From Bacillota bacterium (lineage in GTDB: Bacteria; Bacillota; Clostridia; Saccharofermentanales; DTU023), in assembly GCA_029570375.1 (NCBI GenBank), contig JAKPXB010000051.1:1-58247 (forward strand): a stretch of 58,247 bases of DNA, read 5' to 3'. Both the position numbers and the translations under genes were made by a program. Shown here in pieces: positions 1 to 8,194 of this stretch (position 1 is its first letter; each line of letters starts with the position of its first letter). A model generated the notes under the pieces. The model saw nothing but the letters and a program-made list of their open reading frames with translations. It searched no databases and was not told the DNA's origin.

Positions 1-1304
1 GAGCCCATGACGGCGCCCAGGAAGATGCCGTGCTCCCAGCTGAGGCTCTGATAAACAAGCGGGATGGTGGACGGGCGGCGTCCGCCGACGAGGATCGCGT
101 CGATGGGGACGCCCGCGGGATCGTCCCAATTCGGAGCGATGGACGGGCAGTTGACCGCCGGCGCCGTGAAGCGCGCGTTCGGATGGGCGGCTTTCTCCGC
201 TGTATCCGGCGTCCAGTCCTTCGCGTGCCAGTCGACCAGGTGTTCCGGAGCGGGGTCGTCGATCCCCTCCCACCACACATCGCCGTCGTCTGTCAGCGCG
301 ACGTTTGTGAAGATGGTGTTTTTCTTGATCGACTCCATGGCGTTCGGATTCGATTGATAGGAAGTCCCCGGCGCGACGCCGAAGAAACCGGCCTCGGGAT
401 TGATCGCGTACAGGCGTCCGTCTTCGCCGAAGCGCATCCACGCGATATCGTCGCCGACGGTCTCAACGGTCCAGCCTGGGACGGTCGGCCGCAGCATCGC
501 GAGGTTCGTCTTGCCGCAGGCGGAAGGGAACGCGCCGCAGACATAGTGGACCTTGCCTTCCGGCGAGGTTAATTTCAGGATCAGCATATGTTCGGCGAGC
601 CATCCTTCGTCGCGCGCGAGCGCGGAGGCGATCCGGAGCGCGAAGCATTTCTTGCCGAGGAGCGCGTTGCCGCCGTAGCCCGACCCGTACGACCAGATCT
701 CGCGCGTCTCGGGAAAATGGCTGATGTATTTCTTTTCCATCGGGGCGCATGGCCAGGCAACATCCTTTTCTCCCGGTCCAAGCGGTGCGCCGATGGAGTG
801 GAGGCAGGGGACAAACGCGCCGTCCTCGCCGAGGAGATCGAGCACCTCCTGTCCCATGCGCGTCATGATTTTCATGTTGCATACTACGTAAGAGCTGTCG
901 GTCAGCTCAATGCCGATCTTGGCGGCCGGTGACCCGAGCGGCCCCATGCTGAAAGGAATGACATACATCGTGCGCCCGCGCATCGCGCCGCGATACAGGC
1001 TGCGCATCGTCTCGCGCAGTTCATGGGGATCGATCCAGTTGTTGGTCGGGCCTGCGTCCTCCTCGCTTTCGGAAGCGATGAAGGTGCGCCCCTCGACGCG
1101 CGCGACATCGGACGGGTCACTGCGGAACAGATAACAGCCGGGGCGTTTCTCCTGATCGAGCCTGACCGCCGCGCCGCGCGCGACATTCTCCTCCAGGAGC
1201 CGTTTGTTCTCCTCCTCCGAGCCGTCGCACCAGTGAATCGCGTCCGGTTCGAGCAGCGCCGCCATCTCTTCCACCCATTCCAACAGTTTCTTGTGCTTAA
1301 CCAT
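1..1304 (-). CDS. pckG: Phosphoenolpyruvate carboxykinase (GTP), 3' end beyond window
   Basis: Converts oxaloacetate plus GTP to phosphoenolpyruvate, CO2 and GDP in the cytoplasm. Reading leftward from ATG at 1304, 434 codons are visible without a stop; the family is about 600 residues, so roughly a quarter is missing past the window edge. The family-specific P-loop with the reactive cysteine, FPSACGKTN, lies at about residues 259-267, preceded by the conserved [13 protein letters not shown] segment (114-126) and [12 protein letters not shown] (208-219). The start is fixed by a GGAGGGGG ribosome binding site just upstream. It is divergent from the AAA ATPase at 1781. It could feed carbon from oxaloacetate, including oxaloacetate made by the tartrate dehydratase of this window, into gluconeogenesis; that link is inferred. 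The family identification is firm. Confidence 0.95.
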   Translation of the reverse strand, partial: MVKHKKLLEWVEEMAALLEPDAIHWCDGSEEENKRLLEENVARGAAVRLDQEKRPGCYLFRSDPSDVARVEGRTFIASESEEDAGPTNNWIDPHELRETMRSLYRGAMRGRTMYVIPFSMGPLGSPAAKIGIELTDSSYVVCNMKIMTRMGQEVLDLLGEDGAFVPCLHSIGAPLGPGEKDVAWPCAPMEKKYISHFPETREIWSYGSGYGGNALLGKKCFALRIASALARDEGWLAEHMLILKLTSPEGKVHYVCGAFPSACGKTNLAMLRPTVPGWTVETVGDDIAWMRFGEDGRLYAINPEAGFFGVAPGTSYQSNPNAMESIKKNTIFTNVALTDDGDVWWEGIDDPAPEHLVDWHAKDWTPDTAEKAAHPNARFTAPAVNCPSIAPNWDDPAGVPIDAILVGGRRPSTIPLVYQSLSWEHGIFLGAVMG

Positions 1305-1595
1305 AGATTACCCCCTCCGGTATTCACACGCGCTTTGCCGCGCCGTCCGGCAGACGACAAAACAGCCTATCTTCGACTTAAAGATACTTCCATTGCCTTC
1401 TTTGTGATACTTATGTCCTGGAGCTTCTGTCTCATAGTGTAACACGATCTGTCGATGCGATGAAGCGGACCCCAATCTCTCACATTTGACAAAAAAAGAA
1501 CACCTAATGGCAAGTACGCGGGCTTTCTTCTTTTCGATGCTTCAGCTAACTGTCAAACGTCCGAGAACGCGAAATGAGACAAAAACTGTCAGACT

Positions 1596-1710
1596 GTCTT
1601 GCGAATAGGACGATAACGTTATATAATTGTCTTGTAAATAGGACAGAATTTGCGCAAGTCTGTTCTGTCGGAAAGACGATCTGAGCGTATTATTGTCTTA
1701 CACATAAGAC
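1596..1710. repeat. Four operator-like 16-bp repeats at a 33-bp period
   Basis: Copies start at 1596, 1629, 1662 and 1695, each 33 bases after the last. Copy 1 is GTCTTGCGAATAGGAC, copy 2 GTCTTGTAAATAGGAC, copy 3 (degenerate) GTTCTGTCGGAAAGAC and copy 4 GTCTTACACATAAGAC. Each is an imperfect inverted repeat; copy 4 is the most symmetric (GTCTTA and TAAGAC arms). A period of 33 bases is close to three helical turns, which would put all copies on one face of the DNA. The array overlaps the promoter and the 5' leader of the AAA ATPase gene. An operator array is inferred; no cognate regulator can be named. Confidence 0.65.
1599..1627 (+). promoter_or_regulatory. Sigma-A promoter of the AAA ATPase gene
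   Basis: TTGCGA at 1599-1604 and a perfect TATAAT at 1622-1627 are separated by exactly 17 bases. The -35 lies inside the first of the 33-bp-periodic repeats, and the other copies lie downstream of the expected start site near 1634, so a protein binding the repeats would be placed to block transcription of the gene at 1781. Confidence 0.7.
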
Positions 1711-1780
1711 GACTAGCCTTGCGTTGTCTCGCTGCTAAAACAGACGGCACGCTTTTTCACAGACAAGATGGAGCGGCGAT

Positions 1781-3055
1781 ATGGCGATCAATCCCGATAT
1801 TTTAAAAACAGTGATTGTTGACAGTATCTCGTCAATTAAGAAACTCACCTGTCATGAGCGCGCGATAAGGCTTGAAGAAAATATGCCGTACATATTAACT
1901 GGCGTAAGGCGCGCCGGGAAATCGTTCGTTCTTTATCAGATTATGCATAATCTTGCTCGAAAAGGCTTCTCCTGGGAAGATTTTCTCTATATTAATTTTG
2001 AAGACGAGCGGCTGACAGCGTTTTCCTCTGAAGATTTTAATTCGCTTCTGCAGGCCCATTACACTTTATATCAGAAAGAGGTCATCTGTTTTTTCGATGA
2101 GATTCAGATTGTCGATGGATGGGAAAAATTCGCGAGACGGCTGGCGGATGAAAAAAGGCAGGTCTATATCACTGGCAGCAACGCCAGGATGCTAAGCAAA
2201 GAGATGAGTTCAACGCTTGGAGGCAGATATTTGATAAAGGAGATTTATCCCTATCATTTCCCGGAATATCTGGCCGCGAACGGGGTTGATCTTTCTGAAC
2301 CGGTTCTATTCTCGACCAAAGGCAGGGCGGAACTCGAACGCTGCTTCTCAGACTATTTCAGAACCGGGGGCTTTCCCGAGCTTATCAATTTACAGCTGAA
2401 ACGCGATTATTTAAGCAGTATTTATCAGAAAATCTATCTGGCGGACATCGGTATGCGGCATGGTATTTCAAATCCGAAGGCTCTGGAAATACTCATCAAG
2501 AAGATTGCGGAAAGTGTATGTCATCCGATTTCGTTCTCCAGGCTGACGAATATCGTCAAATCAATCGGAATTCCGGTGGGCAAGAGTACAGTGATTCGCT
2601 ATATTGAATGCGCGCAGGAATCCTTCCTGATTCTGCGGGTTGAAAACTATAGGGCGAGGTTTGTCGAAAGGGAGTCGGAGCCCAAGTATTATTTTATTGA
2701 TAACGGGCTGTTAAATCTGTTCCTGGTTGATCCGGACGCAGCTTTACTGGAGAATCTTGTAGCGGTTAACCTGATTCGGCGCTACGGTATCGACCAAGTT
2801 TTCTACTACAAAAAGAATGTTGAACTTGATTTTTATGTTCCTTCCAAAAGTCTCGCCATTCAGGTGTGCTATTCTCTTGGCCGTAGCGATACCGCCGATC
2901 GGGAAATCTCTTCATTGACAAAAGCGGCCGATTTCCTGAGTGCGGATAATCGCCTGATTATCACTCGTTCAGAAAAAAACCTCATCACAAACAAAGGAAA
3001 AGAAATCCGTGTCATCCCTGCCTCGGAGTGGCTTTTGGGGCTGGAAAGTGAGTAA
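1781..3055 (+). CDS. AAA_14 / DUF4143 family ATPase
   Basis: A 424-residue protein of the common prokaryotic AAA_14-DUF4143 architecture, whose cellular role is unknown. The N-terminal ATPase domain has a Walker A motif GVRRAGKS (residues 41-48), a Walker B CFFDEIQ (about 103-109) and the following YITGSNARML strand typical of this group (about 129-138). The DUF4143 part has the family's winged-helix and nuclease-like features, including YFIDNGLLN and ELDFYV toward the C terminus. ATG 1781 follows GGAGCGG. Codon use is more AT-rich than in the neighbours and the gene stands alone, so recent acquisition is possible. Proposed roles for the family (partner of a toxin or a mobile accessory gene) are not proved here. 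Confidence 0.85.
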   Translation: MAINPDILKTVIVDSISSIKKLTCHERAIRLEENMPYILTGVRRAGKSFVLYQIMHNLARKGFSWEDFLYINFEDERLTAFSSEDFNSLLQAHYTLYQKEVICFFDEIQIVDGWEKFARRLADEKRQVYITGSNARMLSKEMSSTLGGRYLIKEIYPYHFPEYLAANGVDLSEPVLFSTKGRAELERCFSDYFRTGGFPELINLQLKRDYLSSIYQKIYLADIGMRHGISNPKALEILIKKIAESVCHPISFSRLTNIVKSIGIPVGKSTVIRYIECAQESFLILRVENYRARFVERESEPKYYFIDNGLLNLFLVDPDAALLENLVAVNLIRRYGIDQVFYYKKNVELDFYVPSKSLAIQVCYSLGRSDTADREISSLTKAADFLSADNRLIITRSEKNLITNKGKEIRVIPASEWLLGLESE

Positions 3056-3315
3056 GCACGATTCGCCCGGCGGGCAAACAATAAAATCGCCGTTCCAGTC
3101 ATGCGCGAATAACCGCTCGGGAATGCGATTCAAGCCCTGTCCTCCGCGGAAGGCCATGCAAGCAGACGGATTCGTTTCATCTCATGATATGATGAATGCG
3201 AATAATCAATCTGTCGTCAGGGAATCAGAAAGCCCGCCGCACTGCGGCGTCCAGGGAGATCCGAATCCTGCGCGAACCCGGAAATTGCCGACATGGATTT
3301 TTGAAAGGAAAACGT

Positions 3316-4500
3316 ATGATTTCAGACCGTATCCAGCAAATGGCTCCATCGCAGACGCTTGAACTGAACGCGAAAGTCGCGGAGCTGCGCGCCGCGGGGA
3401 AGAGCATCATCGCTCTCAACAGCGGCGAACCGGATTTCAACACGCCGGCGCCCATCATTGAAGCCTCGCACCGCGCCATGCTCGAGGGAAAGACAAAGTA
3501 CACGCAGACACCGGGCATCCTGCCGCTCCGCGAGGCGATCGCGCGCAAGCTGCGGCGGGAGAATAAGATCGAGTACGCGCCGAATGAGATCATCGTCTCG
3601 ACGGGCGCGAAATTCGCGCTCGCGAATGCCTTTCAGGTGATGTGCAATCCGGGCGACGAAGTGATTATCCCGACGCCGTGCTGGGTGAGTTATGTGGAGA
3701 TGGTCAAGCTCGCCGGCGCGATCCCCGTTCTTGTTCCTGTGGCGGAGGATAATAGGCTTGACGCGGGAGCGATTGAGCGCGCGATCACGCCGAAAACACG
3801 CGTGATCCTGATCAATACGCCGAACAACCCGACGGGCGCCGTCTATACGGAAGAGAGCCTGCGGCGCGTGGCGGAGCTTGCCGTCGCGCACGACTGCTAT
3901 ATCATTACCGACGAGGTTTACGAAAAACTGATCTATGGGACGACGCCGCATATCAGCATCGCGTCTTTTTCCCCGGAAGTATGGGAGCGGACACTGACCG
4001 TTAACGCGTTTTCGAAAGCATACGCGATGACGGGGTGGCGCATCGGCTACGCGGCCGGTCCGCGCGAATTGATTAAGGGCATTTCCGCGATTCAGGGGCA
4101 TACGACGTCGAACAGCACATCTTTTGTTCAATGGGCGGCGATTACCGCGCTTGAAGAGTGCGGCGCGTATGTGGAGAATATGCGCAGGGCCTTCGAGGAA
4201 CGGCGCGATTACATGTTCGAACGCGTCAGGAAGCTGCCCGGCTTCCGCTGTCCTTTCCCGGACGGCGCTTTCTACCTGTTCCCGGACGTTTCGGGGACAT
4301 TCGGCAAACGCGCCGGAAGCCGCGTGATCACCGACGCGCCGGCTCTTGCCGGTTATCTGCTCGACGAAGCGGGCGTCGCGCTTGTGCCGGGGAACGCTTT
4401 TGAGGCACCTTCCGCAATCCGGCTGACGTACTCCAACTCGATGGAGAATCTGATCGAGGCGATGGATCGCATTGAAGCAGCCGTTCTGAAGCTGAATTAG
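3316..4500 (+). CDS. Class I PLP-dependent aminotransferase (aspartate-type)
   Basis: A cytoplasmic pyridoxal-phosphate aminotransferase of the aspartate/aromatic subgroup, 394 residues. The PLP lysine is K234 in SKAYAMTGWRIGY; the conserved NTPNNPTG (168-175) and ITDEVYEKL (197-205) cofactor-site segments are present. ATG 3316 is chosen because AAAGGAAA precedes it and the N terminus MISDRIQQMAPSQTLEL matches family starts; an upstream in-frame ATG at 3196 would add a segment with no family resemblance. It appears monocistronic and is followed by a pair of GC-rich hairpin repeats. The substrate cannot be fixed from the sequence; aspartate with 2-oxoglutarate is the default for this subgroup. 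Confidence 0.9.
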   Translation: MISDRIQQMAPSQTLELNAKVAELRAAGKSIIALNSGEPDFNTPAPIIEASHRAMLEGKTKYTQTPGILPLREAIARKLRRENKIEYAPNEIIVSTGAKFALANAFQVMCNPGDEVIIPTPCWVSYVEMVKLAGAIPVLVPVAEDNRLDAGAIERAITPKTRVILINTPNNPTGAVYTEESLRRVAELAVAHDCYIITDEVYEKLIYGTTPHISIASFSPEVWERTLTVNAFSKAYAMTGWRIGYAAGPRELIKGISAIQGHTTSNSTSFVQWAAITALEECGAYVENMRRAFEERRDYMFERVRKLPGFRCPFPDGAFYLFPDVSGTFGKRAGSRVITDAPALAGYLLDEAGVALVPGNAFEAPSAIRLTYSNSMENLIEAMDRIEAAVLKLN

Positions 4501-4517
4501 TTGCTGGCACGGCCCGC

Positions 4518-4612
4518 GTTGTTCCCGCACTTCGCGGGGATGCGGGCGATGCAAGCGGCGAAAATCCGTATTCCCCGGTCGGCGGTTGCTCCCGCCCTTC
4601 GCGGGGATGCGG
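4518..4612. repeat. Two 28-bp hairpin repeats after the aminotransferase
   Basis: Positions 4518-4545 and 4585-4612 are near-identical 28-base units differing at two positions. Each contains a CCCGC / GCGGG stem with a 5-base loop. The second copy is followed by ACCTTTTT at 4613-4620, so it could serve as an intrinsic terminator for the aminotransferase gene. They resemble REP-type intergenic repeats; whether they occur elsewhere in the genome cannot be seen here. Confidence 0.5.
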
Positions 4613-4637
4613 ACCTTTTTATGCAACGGATGAGAGC

Positions 4638-7163
4638 ATGGCGATGCGGTGGAAAAATAAGATAAAAGCGATCGAAGGGGACGGGTTCTGGCACATCAAA
4701 GACTCGCGTCTCCGCTTGTCCGACGGACCGCACGGCGTGAGAAAAGAGACGCCGCACGGAACAGAGCGCGCGACGTGTTTCCCTACGGCGTCGGCCATCG
4801 CCTCGAGCTGGGATGAGAATATAGCGGCGCTTGTCGGCGAATCGCTCGGGACAGAGTGCGTCGCGCTGGACGTCGACGTGCTGCTCGGCCCGGGCGTCAA
4901 TCTTCAGCGCCATCCCGCGTGCGGCCGCAATTTTGAGTATTTTGGCGAGGATCCGCTTCTCAGCGGCAAGATGGCCGCCGCCTATATCCGCGGCGTTCAA
5001 TCGCGAAAAGTCGCCGCCACGCTGAAGCATTTCGCGCTTAATTCGCAGGAGACGGAGCGCTTTGTGTCGGACAGCATCGTCGACGAGCGGGCGCTGCGCG
5101 AACTCTATCTGCTGCCGTTCGAAATCGCCGTGCGCGAGGGGGATCCCTGGGCGGTGATGACTTCCTACAACCGCTTCGAAGGACAGAATACCGGCGAAAA
5201 CAAAAGGCTGTTCGGCATTTTGCGGGAGGAATGGCGCTACGGCGGATGCGTGATGAGCGACTGGGGCAGTGTCGAGGATCGCCTTTCCGGCCTTGAGGCG
5301 GGGATGGATCTCGAAATGCCGGGCGGGTCAAGTCCATCAGGCGCGTTCCTAGCCACAGCGTATCGGCGCGGCATACTCGACGAAGATCTGCTCGACCGCA
5401 GCCTCGCTCATATCCGCGGACTGGAGAAACGCGCGGGTTCGGCGAAAGGGTCGTCACATCTCGGCCATTATGAAACTGCTGTTCTGGCCGCCATCGAGTG
5501 TATGGTACTTTTGAAAAATGACGGTGGCCTACTGCCGCTCAATCCGGCGGAAACAGTAATGCTGGCGGGCGCTGTCGGGGAAACGCAGGTGCAGGGCCTC
5601 GGTTCCTCGCGTGTCGAGCCGCTTATCACGACGACACCGCTCGCGCAGTGGCAAAACAGCCGATATTCTTTCTCCATTGCTCAGGAAAGCAGTGACGCCC
5701 GGAATTCCCGGGAGAGCTGTGATGTCCGTGAAGGCCGTGGTGTCTGCAATGCCCGGAATGCCCGGGATGGCCGCGACGCCCGCGATGCCTGGGATGCCGA
5801 CGATGCCCGCGACGCCCGGGATGGCCGCGTCTGTCTTTATTTCGCGAAGCTTCCGACTGACGCGGAAGGATACGACCGACAATCCCTTGAGTTGACGGCG
5901 GAAGACCGGGCGGAGATCGCGCGGCTGAAAGACAGAGGATTAAAAATCGTTCTGATCTTGCAGACGGGTGCGCCGCTTATCCTGGGCGATGTGCCTGCAG
6001 ACGCCATTTTGCTGATGCACTATGCGGGAGAAGGCGCGTATGAAGCGCTGCAGTCGATCCTGTACGGGGTTCAGAGCCCTTCCGGCAGGCTCTGCGCGTC
6101 ATGGCCGCTTTCCCGGGAAGACATTCCTTCTGAACCGTATTACCTGAAGTATCCGCGGCAGGCACAGTACCGGGAGAGCGTCTTTGTCGGCTACCGCTAC
6201 TATACGACATTTGACAGGCCAGTCGCTTATCCGTTCGGATACGGTCTCACGTACGGCCGCTTCCTGTACGAACGCATGGAAGCCGAGCGTATCGGAGACA
6301 GCGTGTATGTGACCGTCCGTCTGACCAACACGGGGAAGCGAAGGGCGAAAGAAGTCGTCCAGATCTATGTGGCCTGCCCCGGCAGCTCTCTGCTTCGTCC
6401 GTTCATCGAACTGAAAGCGTGGGAAAAAGCGGAACTGCAGTCCGGCGAAACGCGAGAATTGGTGCTGAAGATTCCGTTTGAGCGGCTTCGCTCCTATACG
6501 CCCCGTGGGGAGAAGATCTTCGAGAACGGCCAGTACTATTTCCTCTGCGGTCCGAACTGCAGGGATTTCACGCTCTCCGCCGGTCTTGTTCTCGAGGCGG
6601 ACAGCGCGCATGGCGGAACCGCGATGAAGGCGGCGAATGAGGTGGCCGTCGCGCATGGCGGAACCGCGATGAAAGCAGCGAATAAAGTGGCCAGTGCGCA
6701 TGGCGGAAACAGGATAGTGGCGCGGAATGAAGCGGTCGCGGGCGAAGCGGAGGAGAGAGACACGGTAATCGGGGAAACATCCGAATCCTCTGAATCTTCG
6801 GCCGCCAATATTCGTCGGCGCCATCTGCTTTTCGCCGGCCTGACGGAGGAGAAGGGCATTCCCGCAATTTACAAAACGATGAACCGCCCCGTGACAGAAG
6901 AAGAGTTTGAGCGGCTTCTCGGCCGCCGCCTGCCGGATCCTTCTCCGGCCTCCGGCGTGGACGCGCCGCTATCGGCTCTGCGCGGCCCCCTTCGCCCTCT
7001 GTTTCATCGCATGGCGATCGCGCAGGCGGACGCCATGCCGGGAGACAGAGAGCTCAACAGACAGGCTGTCCTGAGCATGCCACTGCGCGCACTCTCCAGG
7101 CTGAGCGGTGGGAAACTCTCCCCGCGGCTTCTCCGCATACTTGTATGGCTGGGAAGACTGTAG
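4638..7163 (+). CDS. Glycoside hydrolase family 3 (beta-glucosidase-like)
   Basis: An 841-residue family 3 glycosidase, probably hydrolysing beta-glucosides or beta-xylosides from the non-reducing end. The N-terminal TIM barrel (about 1-275) includes LSDGPHGVRKE (28-38), the KHFALNSQE loop (130-138) and the nucleophile aspartate D208 in CVMSDWG. The second alpha/beta domain follows (about 290-520), then a fibronectin-III-like domain (about 545-655) and a short C-terminal region. There is no signal peptide, so it is likely cytoplasmic and acts on imported oligosaccharides. Two insertions are unusual: fifteen DAR-like tripeptides (about 353-397) and three copies of a 15-residue AHGG repeat (about 657-701). 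ATG 4638 has only a weak ribosome binding site (GGATGAG). Family assignment is firm, substrate is not. Confidence 0.9.
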   Translation: MAMRWKNKIKAIEGDGFWHIKDSRLRLSDGPHGVRKETPHGTERATCFPTASAIASSWDENIAALVGESLGTECVALDVDVLLGPGVNLQRHPACGRNFEYFGEDPLLSGKMAAAYIRGVQSRKVAATLKHFALNSQETERFVSDSIVDERALRELYLLPFEIAVREGDPWAVMTSYNRFEGQNTGENKRLFGILREEWRYGGCVMSDWGSVEDRLSGLEAGMDLEMPGGSSPSGAFLATAYRRGILDEDLLDRSLAHIRGLEKRAGSAKGSSHLGHYETAVLAAIECMVLLKNDGGLLPLNPAETVMLAGAVGETQVQGLGSSRVEPLITTTPLAQWQNSRYSFSIAQESSDARNSRESCDVREGRGVCNARNARDGRDARDAWDADDARDARDGRVCLYFAKLPTDAEGYDRQSLELTAEDRAEIARLKDRGLKIVLILQTGAPLILGDVPADAILLMHYAGEGAYEALQSILYGVQSPSGRLCASWPLSREDIPSEPYYLKYPRQAQYRESVFVGYRYYTTFDRPVAYPFGYGLTYGRFLYERMEAERIGDSVYVTVRLTNTGKRRAKEVVQIYVACPGSSLLRPFIELKAWEKAELQSGETRELVLKIPFERLRSYTPRGEKIFENGQYYFLCGPNCRDFTLSAGLVLEADSAHGGTAMKAANEVAVAHGGTAMKAANKVASAHGGNRIVARNEAVAGEAEERDTVIGETSESSESSAANIRRRHLLFAGLTEEKGIPAIYKTMNRPVTEEEFERLLGRRLPDPSPASGVDAPLSALRGPLRPLFHRMAIAQADAMPGDRELNRQAVLSMPLRALSRLSGGKLSPRLLRILVWLGRL
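5694..5828 (+). repeat. Fifteen 9-bp tandem units inside the GH3 gene
   Basis: A 135-base run of nine-base units, best conserved from 5748 (for example AATGCCCGG, GATGGCCGC, GACGCCCGC). The run is exactly in frame and encodes fifteen tripeptides of the type DAR, NAR or DGR. The first six units (5694-5747) are more degenerate. This looks like an in-frame minisatellite that has expanded within a loop between catalytic-domain elements. Confidence 0.8.
6606..6740 (+). repeat. Three 45-bp tandem units inside the GH3 gene
   Basis: Units start at 6606, 6651 and 6696, exactly 45 bases apart. They encode AHGGTAMKAANEVAV, AHGGTAMKAANKVAS and AHGGNRIVARNEAVA. The first two units are nearly identical in DNA, the third is decayed. 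The block lies just after the fibronectin-III-like domain and before the C-terminal segment, where a length change would be tolerated. Confidence 0.85.
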
Positions 7164-7317
7164 TGGAGATGGCTAAAAATGACGCTTTTGCAGCCGTTCT
7201 TTTTCAAAGGTGTAAATTCCGGACAGTTCCGGGGGTTCCGGCGGCGTCTGTGGCCAAAAATGACGTTTCCCCGGCGATCCTTCCTGTAAAAAAATAAGTT
7301 CCGGCAGGCGAGGAAGT

Positions 7318-8139
7318 CTAGAACGCTTCGACTGTCTCCCACGGCGTCTCCGGATAGATGTAGCGGTGGATCGGCGGCATGCAGTTGTACACGCGGTCGA
7401 CATCGACGGCGCCGAAGCATCCTTTTCGGCGGAATGTCCCTTTCAAAAGGACGGCTTCCATATCGAGATTCAGCGCGAAAACGGACGCGCGGCTTCCGTC
7501 CGCGAGGGCGCGGAGCGCGCTTTTGTAAGGGGCCAGGGTGAAGAGGACGCGGCCGGAGGAGACGGATTTTCCCTGAATGACCGGCACGATGCGGGGGTAT
7601 CCGTCCGGATCCGTAAAGCCGAGGAATAGCAGCGTTCCCATCTTTTTTGTATGCGCGCGCGTCCACGCGTTGAACACGTCCCGCGTCTCTCCTTTCAGAA
7701 AAGGCGCGGCGAGGAGAACGCGCGGCATGTTCGCGGCGATCCCCCCGAGGCGCAGGCGTTTCCTGTCGGAAATTTCGCGCAGTCTGGCGTAGTGGACGCG
7801 GCTGATGCCGCAGTACGTGTTGAAGCGGTAGAGGGGCATCTGGTTGTAGGCGATGTACTCCCCGCCCTCCGTTTTGCTGTCATAGAAGTCCATGGTTCCC
7901 GTCCAGAGACGCATGGAGAGATTCATGATTAGAAAACCCGCCTCCGGCCTTTCGTGAAAGAAGCGTTTGCTAAGGCCTTCCACGAACTCGCCGACGACCA
8001 TCTCGTCTTCTCCGCGGTTCATCAAAGAGGAGAGCAGCGTGATATGGACGTCGCCCTGTTCATCGTGGCAGGCGACCAGCGCGACTTTGTAAGGATTCGA
8101 GAAATCTTTGGCGTCTCTTTCCATATTGATTCGGTTCAT
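7318..8139 (-). CDS. Split-barrel FMN-type protein in glycyl radical enzyme operon
   Basis: A 273-residue protein resembling the pyridoxamine-5'-phosphate-oxidase / flavin-reductase split-barrel group. Two halves can be read: an N-terminal barrel (VALVACHDEQGDVHITLLSS, about 19-38) and a second unit starting near GTLLFLGFTDPDGYPRIVP. Flavin binding is inferred from this resemblance; no catalytic residue can be assigned. ATG 8139 is preferred over ATG 8145 because AGGAG ends directly at the upstream ATG and is spaced 6 bases from the downstream one. It is the last gene of the run GRE, activase, this gene, 55 bases after the activase stop. The linkage suggests a role in the same pathway, for example reduction or sensing of the product, but no function is known. 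Confidence 0.6.
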   Translation of the reverse strand: MNRINMERDAKDFSNPYKVALVACHDEQGDVHITLLSSLMNRGEDEMVVGEFVEGLSKRFFHERPEAGFLIMNLSMRLWTGTMDFYDSKTEGGEYIAYNQMPLYRFNTYCGISRVHYARLREISDRKRLRLGGIAANMPRVLLAAPFLKGETRDVFNAWTRAHTKKMGTLLFLGFTDPDGYPRIVPVIQGKSVSSGRVLFTLAPYKSALRALADGSRASVFALNLDMEAVLLKGTFRRKGCFGAVDVDRVYNCMPPIHRYIYPETPWETVEAF

Positions 8140-8194
8140 TGTCATCTCCTCTTCTTCGACGGTCGGTCTGCTTTTTCTCTGAAACTGCGGACTT

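Larger units (their letters stand above)
1305..1780. other. Divergent intergenic region, mostly regulatory
   Basis: A 476-base gap between the divergent PEPCK and AAA ATPase genes. Its right half holds a sigma-A promoter and a 33-bp-periodic set of inverted repeats, listed separately. The left half (about 1305-1560) must hold the PEPCK promoter, but I see no convincing hexamer pair there. No coding sequence with a ribosome binding site was found. Confidence 0.6.

Noticed and set aside
3322-4626. A 434-codon open frame on the minus strand opposite the aminotransferase
   Set aside because: Antisense shadow; Arg/His-rich translation and no start signal.
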